NCBI GenBank assembly: GCA_035286595.1
Contig: DATEDA010000043.1
Location: forward strand, 1 to 18,976
DNA from: DATEDA01 sp035286595
GTDB lineage: Bacteria > Pseudomonadota > Gammaproteobacteria > Burkholderiales > SG8-39
Length of the DNA stretch: 18,976 nucleotides
Reading direction: 5' to 3'
Part shown: positions 1 to 6,671 of the stretch, in pieces
How the letters are laid out: each line of letters starts with the position of its first letter
How positions within the stretch are numbered: the stretch's first letter is position 1
Position numbers and translations under genes: made by a program
Notes under the pieces: model-generated
The model's database searches: none
Seen by the model: only the letters and a program-made list of their open reading frames with translations
Told to the model about the DNA's origin: nothing

Positions 1-1115
1 GGGTTGCCCGTGGAGTCCAGGCCCTCGGGGGCCTCGCCGGTCGTGCTCGGGGCGAGCAGCACGTGGCACTCGTCGATCGCGCTCGAGAACGCCATCCGGC
101 AGGCGCGGGCGAGGACGCGCGCGCGGTCATAGCGCTCCGGCGTCACCTGGCGGCTCGCCTCCAGCAGCTCCCGCAACCGCGTGCTGAGCCGCGCGCCGTG
201 GACGGCGAACTCGTGCGCGAGGTTGCGCGTGATCTCGTACCCGAGGATGTCGCCGTGCGCGTCGCCGAGCGCGGCGAAGTCCGGCGGCAGCTCGACCTGG
301 CTCACCCCCGCGCCGGCGGCGGAGAGCGCGCGGGCCGCGGCGTCCATCGCCTCGGCCACCTCGGGCCGCGTCTGGTTCCAGTCGTGCGTGCGGCACAGGC
401 CGACGCGCAGCTTCGCCGCCTGCGGCAGCGACAGCAGCTCGGCCCGCCCGGTGAGCGCGCCGACGAGAAGGGCCGTGTCCTCGACCGTGCGCGCGATCGC
501 GCCGACGGTGTCGAGGCTCTCGGCCAGCGGCTTCACGCCCGCGCGGCTCAGCGTCCCGAAGCTCGGCTTGTAGCCGACCACGCCGCAGAAGCTAGCCGGG
601 CGGATGATCGAGCCGACCGTCTGCGAGCCGAACGCGAGCGGGATCATCTCGTCGGCAACCGCGGCCGCCGATCCGCTCGAGGAGCCGCCCGGCGTGTGTC
701 CGAAGTCGCGCGGATTGACCGTGCCCGCAGGGTTGTACGCCGCGAACTCGGTGGTCACGGTCTTGCCGAGCATCACCCCACCCGCCGCCCGGGCGGCGGC
801 GACGCACGCGGCGTCCCACGCCGGCCGGTGCCAGGTGTAGATCGGCGAGCCGTAGGCGGTGGGCATGTCCGCCGTGTCCATGATGTCCTTGACGCCGATC
901 GGCAGGCCGTGGAGCGGCCCCCGGATCGGCCCCGCGTCGAGCACGTGAGCCTGCCCGCGGGCGCGCTCCGGCTCGAGGAACGCCCACGCGTGGATCGCGG
1001 GGTCCCGGGCGGCGATGCGCGCGAGGCAGTCGTCGACCACCTCGATCGCACGCACCTGACGCGCCTGGAGTCGGGCGGCGAGCGCCGTCGCCGACAAGCG
1101 GTTCAGCTCGGCCAT
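1..1115 (-). CDS. Amidase signature (AS) family amidase, C terminus cut by window edge
   Basis: This is an AS-family hydrolase acting on a small amide. The visible 371 residues begin at an ATG with a good GGAGGG ribosome site 5 bases upstream. The Ser-cisSer-Lys triad can be read: Lys76 in GLPIGVKDIMDT, cis-Ser145 in PGGSSSGSAAA and nucleophile Ser169 in SQTVGSIIRP. The 69- and 24-residue spacings equal those known for malonamidase E2 (K62, S131, S155). The GSQTVGSI block departs from the commoner GSDTGGSI. Family members are usually about 430-480 residues, so roughly 60-110 residues lie outside the window. It is the second gene after the RidA-like gene, 31 bases downstream on the same strand, so the two are probably cotranscribed. 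The substrate is not evident; an amide or amidate from the adjacent NicX-like pathway is possible. It could equally be annotated as a GatA paralogue, but no gatB or gatC lies nearby. Confidence 0.9.
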   Translation of the reverse strand, partial: MAELNRLSATALAARLQARQVRAIEVVDDCLARIAARDPAIHAWAFLEPERARGQAHVLDAGPIRGPLHGLPIGVKDIMDTADMPTAYGSPIYTWHRPAWDAACVAAARAAGGVMLGKTVTTEFAAYNPAGTVNPRDFGHTPGGSSSGSAAAVADEMIPLAFGSQTVGSIIRPASFCGVVGYKPSFGTLSRAGVKPLAESLDTVGAIARTVEDTALLVGALTGRAELLSLPQAAKLRVGLCRTHDWNQTRPEVAEAMDAAARALSAAGAGVSQVELPPDFAALGDAHGDILGYEITRNLAHEFAVHGARLSTRLRELLEASRQVTPERYDRARVLARACRMAFSSAIDECHVLLAPSTTGEAPEGLDSTGN

Positions 1116-1146
1116 GGCTCCCCTCCCCCGTCCCCTGCGCCCCGCG

Positions 1147-1560
1147 CTACAGCGCCGCGACCGCCTGCACCTCGACCAGGAACGGCTCGCCCACCAGCCG
1201 ATCGATCATCAGCAGCGTGTTCGGCGGGTACTTCCCGTCCGGGAAGAGCACCGGGAACTCGCGCTTGCGGTAGGCCATGAACTTCGCGATGTCCTGCGAG
1301 TGCACGAGGTAGGTCGTGAACTGGACGACGTTCCTCCAGCCGGCGCCGGCCGAAGCGAGCGCCGCGCCGATGTTCTTGAACACTTGCGCGCACTGCGCGT
1401 CGAAGCTGTCGGCGCCGACGACGTTGCCGGCCTGGTCGGTGGCGAGCTGGCCGGCAATGAAGAGCCACTCGGAGGGGTTCTTCACCCGCGTGATCTGCGA
1501 GTACTGCCCGAGGGGCTTGCCCAGGCTGTCGGGGTTGTAGACGGTGATCTCGGCGGGCAT
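1147..1560 (-). CDS. RidA/YjgF/TdcF-family protein lacking the catalytic arginine
   Basis: This 137-residue RidA-fold protein has the expected strands and motifs, including WLFIAGQLATDQ, FKNIGAALASAGAGW and VQFTTYLVHSQDIAKF. RidA deaminates reactive enamine/imine intermediates through a conserved arginine (Arg105 in E. coli RidA, context PARSCVEV). The matching stretch here reads PPNTLLMID, so Asn or Thr (about residues 114-115) replaces Arg. The glutamate corresponding to E. coli Glu120 is kept as Glu130. A standard imine deaminase role is therefore doubtful; related subfamilies work in catabolic pathways as deaminase- or isomerase-like enzymes. The ATG is preceded by GGAGG at a normal spacing. 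The gene starts 58 bases from the divergent NicX-like gene and precedes the amidase, which ties it to that catabolic locus. Family assignment is firm; the reaction is unknown. Confidence 0.9.
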   Translation of the reverse strand: MPAEITVYNPDSLGKPLGQYSQITRVKNPSEWLFIAGQLATDQAGNVVGADSFDAQCAQVFKNIGAALASAGAGWRNVVQFTTYLVHSQDIAKFMAYRKREFPVLFPDGKYPPNTLLMIDRLVGEPFLVEVQAVAAL

Positions 1561-1561
1561 C

Positions 1562-1617
1562 GGAGCCTCCGGTGAGCAGGACCTCGCCTAGAATAGCGCA
1601 GTCGTCCCGGAGGCTCC
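1562..1617. repeat. 11-bp inverted repeat framing the divergent start region
   Basis: Bases 1562-1572 (GGAGCCTCCGG) and 1607-1617 (CCGGAGGCTCC) are exact inverted copies. Each copy contains the Shine-Dalgarno sequence of one of the two divergent genes, at the same distance from its ATG. Between them, TAGAAT at 1589-1594 reads as a rightward -10 element (5 of 6 to consensus). On the other strand the overlapping AGAATA gives TATTCT, a weaker leftward -10. I find no convincing -35 for either direction. The arms could be an operator, or simply two copies of the same translation start signal. Confidence 0.4.
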
Positions 1618-1618
1618 C

Positions 1619-2701
1619 ATGAACACGCACGCCGCGCTCCGCGTCCAGGAAGTCAACCCCGCCAGGCTCGCAGCGCTGTACCGCAAGCAGTTCGAGCTGT
1701 GCAAGGTGAAGCCGGGCGAGACGATCGCGGTCGTCAGCGACCTCGGCACGCGGCGCGAGTACGTTCAGGCGGCGTTCGCTGCGGCCGACGAGCTCGGCGC
1801 GGACGTCTACGAGCTCGGCGTGAACTCGATCCCGTCGTGGACCAGGGTCGGGGTGCCGACGATCGGCAAGTGCAAGGGCACGCTCGAGGCGGTGTCGGCC
1901 GCCGATCTCCTCGTGATCTTCCACGTCCCGCTCTTCACGAAGTGGCTGAAGCAGGTCACCGACGGCGGCACCCGCGTGCTCATGATCATCGACGCGCCGG
2001 ACGACCTCGAGCAGCTCATGTCGCCGCCGGGTCTGAAGGAAGCGTGCAAGCACGCGGACGCGCTCTATCGCAAGACGAAGAAAGTGCGCGTGACGAGCGG
2101 CGCCGGAACCGATCTCGCGTACGAGCGCGGCGAGTATCCGGTCATGACGCAATGGGGCTACGCCGACGAGCGCGGCCACTTCGACCACTGGGGCGGCGGG
2201 CACATCCACACCTTCCCGAACGAGGGCACCGCGAACGGAACGGTCGTCTTCCAGCCCGGCGACATCGTGATCCTGCCGTACTGCCGCTATGTCGTGGATC
2301 CGGTCAAGCTCGAGGTCCGCGACGGGCACATCACCCGGATCGACGGCGGGCTCGACGCCAAGCTGATGCGCGACTGGCTGGAGGACGGCAGGAAGGACGA
2401 CAAGGACCGCGAGCCGTACGCGGTGTCGCACCTCGGCTGGGGTCTCAACCCGCAGGCGCTGTGGTACGGCATCGCGCTGAACGGCGACGAGCCCGAGCGC
2501 CACCGCGCCGCCGCCCGCACCTTCCCCGGCAACTTCCTGTTCTCGACCGGGCCCAATACCCAGGGCGGCGGCAAGCGCGACACCCGGGGCCACTACGACG
2601 TGCCGATGCGCGACTGCACCGTCGCGCTCGACGGCCGCGTCGTCATCGACCAGGGCCGGATCCTCGATCCGGGGATGAAGGTCGCGCGCGTCGCGCGATG
2701 A
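1619..2701 (+). CDS. NicX/M29-like metalloenzyme (2,5-dihydroxypyridine 5,6-dioxygenase or aminopeptidase family)
   Basis: This 360-residue protein belongs to the M29-aminopeptidase-related family that includes NicX, the Fe(II) enzyme opening 2,5-dihydroxypyridine to N-formylmaleamate in aerobic nicotinate breakdown. Visible features are an N-terminal domain (GETIAVVSDLGTRREY, residues 33-48) and a C-terminal metal domain with His271 in HLGWGLNPQ, GPNTQGGGKR, and His325-x-Asp327 in GHYDVPMRDC. From memory, NicX iron ligands are His265, His318 and Asp320; the 54-residue gap and H-x-D pattern here match closely. No signal peptide is seen, so it is cytoplasmic. The ATG has GGAGG upstream. Its TGA overlaps the ATG of the ABC ATPase gene (ATGA), indicating one operon with the importer. 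Pyridine-diol ring cleavage is plausible but unproven, because many relatives carry only an aminopeptidase annotation. Confidence 0.8.
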   Translation: MNTHAALRVQEVNPARLAALYRKQFELCKVKPGETIAVVSDLGTRREYVQAAFAAADELGADVYELGVNSIPSWTRVGVPTIGKCKGTLEAVSAADLLVIFHVPLFTKWLKQVTDGGTRVLMIIDAPDDLEQLMSPPGLKEACKHADALYRKTKKVRVTSGAGTDLAYERGEYPVMTQWGYADERGHFDHWGGGHIHTFPNEGTANGTVVFQPGDIVILPYCRYVVDPVKLEVRDGHITRIDGGLDAKLMRDWLEDGRKDDKDREPYAVSHLGWGLNPQALWYGIALNGDEPERHRAAARTFPGNFLFSTGPNTQGGGKRDTRGHYDVPMRDCTVALDGRVVIDQGRILDPGMKVARVAR

Positions 2702-4182
2702 CCGAACCGATCCTGGCGGCGGAGGACGTCTCCAAGCGCTTCGGCGCGACGCGGGCGCTCGACCAGGCCTCGTTCGCCCTCGCCCCCGGCGAGGTGCACG
2801 GCCTGGTCGGGGAGAACGGCGCCGGCAAGTCGACGCTGCTGAAGATCCTCGGCGGCGTGCACCAGGCCGATTCCGGCGCGGTGCGGATGGGCGGCGCGGC
2901 GCTCCGCCTGAAGGGGCCGAGCGACGCGTACCGGCGCGGCATCGCGGTCATCCAGCAGGAGCTGCACATCGCGCCCGCGCTGTCGGTCGCGGAGAACGTC
3001 ATGCTCGGCCACCTGCCCGGCACGCGGGCGTTGCGCTTCCTGCCGGTCGTCGACCGCCGGGCGATGGTCGAGTCCGCCCGCGATGCGCTCGCCGCCCTCG
3101 ACTTCCATCCCGATCTCGAGCGCCCGGCCGGCTCCCTTTCCCATGCCGAACGGCAGCTGATCGCGATCGCGCGCGCGGTGTCGCGGAAGGCCCGGGTGCT
3201 GATCCTGGACGAGCCCACCGCCGCGCTCGAGCACGCGGAGGTCGAGCGGCTGTTCGGGCTCATCGCGACGCTCAAGACGCAGGGAACGGCGATCGCCTAC
3301 GTGTCGCACCGCCTCGACGAGATCGTGGCGATCGCGGACCGCTGCACGGTGGTCCGCGATGGGCGCGTGGTGGCGACGCTCGCGCGCGGCGAGCTCGGCG
3401 TGGCGCGCCTCGTCGAGCTGATGACCGGCGGCGCGCTCGCTCACGGCGGCGCCACGGCCGCCGGCGAACGCGGGGAGCCGTTGCTCGCGGGGCCCCTGCC
3501 CGGCGACCCCGAGGGCCTCCGCCTGCACAGCCGCGAGGTCGTCGGCCTCGCCGGGCTGCTCGGCAGCGGCACGAGCCAGGCGCTCCGGTACCTCTTCGGC
3601 TGCGGGCCCGGTGCGGCTCGCGGCGCGGTGCGCGGTCGCGTGCGTGTCCGCCGGCACCCGCGCGACGCCGTGCGCGCCGGCATCGGCTTCGCCCCGGGCG
3701 AGCGCGCCACCGCGCTGGTGCCGGGCCTCTCCGTGCGCGACAACATCGCGCTGCCCTCGCTCGCGCGCTTCGCGCCGCTCGGGCGCTGCGACGACGCGGC
3801 GATCGACCGCATGGTGCGGGCGCTCGTCGACGCGCTCGACATCCGCCCGCGCGACCCGTCGCGACCCGTGCGCACGCTCTCGGGCGGCAATCAGCAGAAG
3901 GTGATCCTCGCGAAGTGGCTCGCCGCGGAGACCCACACGCTGCTCCTCGACGAGCCGACGCACGGCATCGACGTCGCCGCCAAGGCCCAGCTCCTGCGCC
4001 TCATCCGCGAGTTCGCGGCGCGGGGCGGGGCGGTGCTGCTCGCCTCGTCCGAGACCCGGGAGCTGCTCGCGCACTGCGACCGCATTCTCGCGATGCGCCG
4101 CGGCGCGCTGGTCGGCGAGCTGGGCCGCGCGGGGCCGTTCGACGAGCACGCGCTGCGCGACGCCCTCGGGAGCGAGCTATGA
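2698..4182 (+). CDS. CUT2-type ABC importer ATP-binding protein (RbsA/MglA-like, two NBDs)
   Basis: The 494-residue protein has two fused nucleotide-binding domains, the layout of RbsA, MglA and XylG. NBD1 has Walker A GENGAGKST (38-46), Walker B VLILDEPT with Asp171/Glu172, an altered signature LSHAERQ (147-153) and switch His204. NBD2 has a degenerate Walker A (GLLGSGTSQ, 286-294), a strong signature LSGGNQQK (394-401), Walker B LLLDEPT (Asp418/Glu419) and Ser in place of the switch His, all normal for the second half of this family. It would energise uptake of a pentose, nucleoside-like or related compound by pairing with the next gene's permease. The start ATG overlaps the stop of the NicX-like gene by 4 bases, and its own TGA overlaps the permease ATG by 4 bases, so translation is probably coupled. 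The substrate cannot be deduced from the ATPase. Confidence 0.95.
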   Translation: MTEPILAAEDVSKRFGATRALDQASFALAPGEVHGLVGENGAGKSTLLKILGGVHQADSGAVRMGGAALRLKGPSDAYRRGIAVIQQELHIAPALSVAENVMLGHLPGTRALRFLPVVDRRAMVESARDALAALDFHPDLERPAGSLSHAERQLIAIARAVSRKARVLILDEPTAALEHAEVERLFGLIATLKTQGTAIAYVSHRLDEIVAIADRCTVVRDGRVVATLARGELGVARLVELMTGGALAHGGATAAGERGEPLLAGPLPGDPEGLRLHSREVVGLAGLLGSGTSQALRYLFGCGPGAARGAVRGRVRVRRHPRDAVRAGIGFAPGERATALVPGLSVRDNIALPSLARFAPLGRCDDAAIDRMVRALVDALDIRPRDPSRPVRTLSGGNQQKVILAKWLAAETHTLLLDEPTHGIDVAAKAQLLRLIREFAARGGAVLLASSETRELLAHCDRILAMRRGALVGELGRAGPFDEHALRDALGSEL

Positions 4183-5156
4183 GGGATGTCCCCGTCGCCG
4201 GCGCCGCGCCCGCGTCGCTCCGGGCGAAGCGCATCGACTGGGCGGGGCACATCCCGCTCGCGACGCTCGTCGTCCTGTGCCTGGTGATCTCGCTCCTCAC
4301 CGACCGCTTCCTGACCACGCTCAACGTCACCAACGTGCTCGTGCAGGCGGCGGTGATCGCGGTGGTGGCGATGGGCATGACGTTCGTGATCCTCGGCGGC
4401 GGCTTCGACCTGTCGGTCGGGTCGACCGTGGCCATGACCGGGTGCGTCGCCGCCGCGGTGATGATGGAGGCCGGGATCCTCGCCGGCGTCGTCGCCGGCG
4501 TCGCAACCGGCGCGTTGATCGGCCTCGCGAACGGCCTCATCGTGACCGTGCTGAAGGTCAACCCGTTCATCGCCACGCTCGGCACGATGGTGATCGTCCG
4601 CGGCGCCGTGTTCCTCTTCGCCGACAGCCAGCAGATCCCGATCGAGGGCACGCTGCCGCGGCCGTTCCTGGACTTCGCCGTCGACCGGTTCCTCGGGATC
4701 CACGACCTCGTGTGGGTCCCGGCGATCCTGCTCGTCGCGCTGTCCTGGGTGCTCGCGAAGACGCGCTACGGGCGCAACCTCTACGCGACCGGCGGCAACC
4801 GCGAGGCCGCGTACCTCTCGGGAATCCGGGTCGGCCGGATGGTCGCCTCCACCTATGTGTGGTGCGGGGCGCTCGCGGGCGTTGCCGGAGTGATGCTCTG
4901 CGCACGCCTGCAGTCGGGCCAGCCCACTTCCGGCGAGTTCTACGAGCTGACCGCGATCGCCGCGGTGGTGCTGGGCGGCGCGGCGCTGCACGGCGGCGAG
5001 GGGAAGCTCTACAAGACCGTCATCGGCGTGTTCATCATGGTCGTGCTCGGCAACGGGCTCAACCTGCTGAACGTCGACTCGCACTGGCAGCGGGTCGCGG
5101 TCGGGCTGGTGATCATCGCCGCGGCCGCCGTCGACCAGCTGCGGCATCGCCGCTAG
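4179..5156 (+). CDS. CUT2-type ABC importer permease (RbsC-like)
   Basis: This 325-residue, highly hydrophobic inner-membrane protein has the RbsC family hallmark GMTFVILGGGFDLSVGS, where the first charged loop meets a transmembrane helix, and the cytoplasmic coupling-loop motif TRYGRNLYATGGNREAA. Hydrophobic runs suggest about 8-10 membrane helices. In CUT2 systems the permease forms a homodimer with the two-NBD ATPase, so one permease gene suffices, as seen here. I chose the ATG at 4179 because it overlaps the ATPase stop as ATGA and opens a short soluble N terminus before the first helix. The binding-protein gene follows after 71 bases. The importer class is certain; the imported compound is not. 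Confidence 0.95.
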   Translation: MRDVPVAGAAPASLRAKRIDWAGHIPLATLVVLCLVISLLTDRFLTTLNVTNVLVQAAVIAVVAMGMTFVILGGGFDLSVGSTVAMTGCVAAAVMMEAGILAGVVAGVATGALIGLANGLIVTVLKVNPFIATLGTMVIVRGAVFLFADSQQIPIEGTLPRPFLDFAVDRFLGIHDLVWVPAILLVALSWVLAKTRYGRNLYATGGNREAAYLSGIRVGRMVASTYVWCGALAGVAGVMLCARLQSGQPTSGEFYELTAIAAVVLGGAALHGGEGKLYKTVIGVFIMVVLGNGLNLLNVDSHWQRVAVGLVIIAAAAVDQLRHRR

Positions 5157-5175
5157 GCTGTCTGGACAGGCGGCG
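5148..5175 (+). other. Hairpin between permease and binding-protein genes
   Basis: CGCCGC (5148-5153) pairs with GCGGCG (5170-5175), and an inner CTGT/ACAG pair (5158-5161 with 5166-5169) extends the stem past a 4-base bulge. It spans the permease stop codon. There is no T run, so it is unlikely to be a full terminator. Stems at this place in importer operons often stabilise the upstream end of the binding-protein message or limit read-through, which would raise binding-protein levels. This is a weak prediction made by eye. Confidence 0.3.
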
Positions 5176-5227
5176 GGCGGCGAGCGCATCATCCCCGCGC
5201 ACCATCCACGAGGAGGACGGAGGAATC

Positions 5228-6142
5228 ATGAAACGCCTATTCGCAGTGCTGGCCGTGCTCGCCGTGGTGGCGCCCTGGGCGCCGGCGATCGGACAGAAGA
5301 CCACCATCGGCGTGTCGCTGCCGCAGGACGACAACCCGTTCTACATCGCGATGCTGAAGGGCATCCGCGCGCGCGCCGGGGAGCTCGGCTGGGACGTGGT
5401 CTACGTCAGCTCGCAGGAGGACAAGGCGAAGCAGATCAACGGCGTTCAGGACCTGATCGCGCGCGGGGTGAAGGGCATCCTGATCTCGCCGATCGACTCC
5501 ACCGGCGTCAACGCCGCCTACGACGCCGCCGCGGCGGCCAAGATCCCGATCGTTTCGGTCGCGCGCGGGTCGAGCTCGCCCAACCAGACGCTGCACGTGG
5601 CGATGGACGAGAAGCAGATCGGCCGGGACATCGGCGCGTGGATCACCGCGAGCGCCGGCGGCAAGGGCAAGGTCGCGTTCATCGCCGGTCCGCCCGGAGC
5701 GCCGACCTTCAAGAACCTGACCGACGGCGTCAAGGAGTCGCTCGCGAAAGGGGGCCTGCAGGTGGTGTTCGAACAGTACGGGGCGCTCACGCGCGAGCGG
5801 GGGCTGAAGCTCGCCGAGGACGCGCTCACCGCGAACCCGGACCTCGTGGCGATCTATGCGGCGAACGACGACGTCGCGCTCGGTGCCGCGCAAGCGGTGC
5901 AGGCGGCGGGGAAGAAGGGCAAGGTCAAGGTCACCGGCATGAACGGGATCCCGCCGGCGCTGCGAGCGGTGGGCGACGGCACGCTCTCGCTCACGGTCGA
6001 GCTCAACCCGGTCAACTGGGGCCGGCTCGGCGTCGACGTCCTGGCCGGGTATCTCAAGGGCGAGAAGTACAAGCAGCAGGTGTTCATCAAGCACGAGCTG
6101 ATCGACGCGAAGAACATCGGCGTCAAGATGCCGAAGAGCTGA
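5228..6142 (+). CDS. CUT2 periplasmic sugar-type binding protein (RbsB-like)
   Basis: This 304-residue secreted protein starts with a Sec signal peptide (MKRLFAVLAVLAVVAPWAPA, cleavage near residues 20-22). The mature region reads as a class-I periplasmic binding fold: IGVSLPQDDNPFYIAMLKGI, then GVKGILISPIDSTGVNAAYD, GKGKVAFIAGPPG, and YAANDDVALGAAQAVQAAGK. These are standard for RbsB/peripla_BP_4 proteins that bind sugars, polyols, autoinducer-2 or nucleosides. GGAGG stands just upstream of the ATG. It is the last gene of the NicX-like/ATPase/permease operon, which ends at a hairpin 17 bases later. The usual ribose-pocket aromatic and charged residues cannot be assigned by eye, so the ligand stays open. 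An operon partner that may cleave hydroxypyridines hints at a non-sugar ligand. Confidence 0.95.
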   Translation: MKRLFAVLAVLAVVAPWAPAIGQKTTIGVSLPQDDNPFYIAMLKGIRARAGELGWDVVYVSSQEDKAKQINGVQDLIARGVKGILISPIDSTGVNAAYDAAAAAKIPIVSVARGSSSPNQTLHVAMDEKQIGRDIGAWITASAGGKGKVAFIAGPPGAPTFKNLTDGVKESLAKGGLQVVFEQYGALTRERGLKLAEDALTANPDLVAIYAANDDVALGAAQAVQAAGKKGKVKVTGMNGIPPALRAVGDGTLSLTVELNPVNWGRLGVDVLAGYLKGEKYKQQVFIKHELIDAKNIGVKMPKS

Positions 6143-6158
6143 AGCGCCGCGCGGTTCG

Positions 6159-6193
6159 CGGCCCCGACGGGCTAGTGCGCCCCGTCGGGGCCG
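6159..6193. terminator. Strong hairpin between convergent genes, possible bidirectional terminator
   Basis: Bases 6159-6171 (CGGCCCCGACGGG) and 6181-6193 (CCCGTCGGGGCCG) form a perfect 13-bp stem with a 9-base loop. It lies 17 bases after the binding-protein stop and contains the stop codon and last codons of the convergent PilZ gene. No T run follows on either strand, so it is not a textbook rho-independent terminator. A stem this strong between tail-to-tail genes could still stop or stabilise transcripts from both sides. Confidence 0.5.
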
Positions 6194-6600
6194 GGATCGG
6201 GAAACTGCCCCGCGTACTTGTTGATCCACTCCGCAGCGGCGTCTTCCGCCGTGAGCAGCCGCCCCTCGGTCTCGCGAACGACCTTCCGGTAGTTCTCGAT
6301 GTGGCACACCTGCTCCACCATGCGCCCCACGAAGGCGTCCTGCGGGTCCAGGAACTGGACCCCGAGCTCGTAGCGGCCGGCGCGCACGCTGCACCAGACG
6401 ACCCGCGCCCGGGTTTCGAACGCGGGGTTCACGAAGGGGATCCGCACCTTCACGATCGCCTCGGGCTCGAACCGGACGTCGGACTCGAACGCGAGCCCGC
6501 CCAAGCTCACGTTGCGCAACTGGCGCGTCCCCTGGGCGAGCGGATCGTCGCTCGCCACCTCGATCGGGATATTGGCGGGATGCCGGATGAACTGCCTCAT
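6172..6600 (-). CDS. PilZ-domain protein, probable cyclic-di-GMP receptor
   Basis: This 142-residue soluble protein is essentially a PilZ domain. The two c-di-GMP-binding signatures are intact: RxxxR as Arg2-QFI-Arg6 at the very N terminus, and (D/N)xSxxG as NVSLGG (about residues 30-35). The beta-barrel continues through VKVRIPF, RARVVWC and YELGVQFLD. The C-terminal 50 residues are a helical tail (AEDAAAEWINKYAGQF) ending in a Gly/Pro-rich stretch encoded by the hairpin right arm. It faces away from the bicupin gene across 71 bases and converges on the ABC operon. I see no clear ribosome site before its ATG. No cyclase, phosphodiesterase or motility gene lies near, so its output is unknown. 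The domain call is secure. Confidence 0.88.
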   Translation of the reverse strand: MRQFIRHPANIPIEVASDDPLAQGTRQLRNVSLGGLAFESDVRFEPEAIVKVRIPFVNPAFETRARVVWCSVRAGRYELGVQFLDPQDAFVGRMVEQVCHIENYRKVVRETEGRLLTAEDAAAEWINKYAGQFPDPGPDGAH

Positions 6601-6671
6601 CGCTTGGCAAGTCTAGCAGCGTCGCCGCGCGCGGGAGGAGCTAAACTTCCTCGCTCCGAGGAGACTCGCAC

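Noticed and set aside
63..1280. 405-codon rightward frame over the amidase
   Set aside because: The reverse strand encodes an intact Lys-cisSer-Ser amidase; this frame has low-complexity Arg/Ala composition.
1103..2593. 496-codon leftward frame overlapping the RidA-like and NicX-like genes
   Set aside because: It covers two well-supported genes in other frames, has no family signature, and its composition is that of a G+C-rich shadow.
6641..6648. TAAACT as the -10 box of the bicupin operon
   Set aside because: Only 4 of 6 bases match and no -35 lies at a proper distance, so it was not listed as a promoter.
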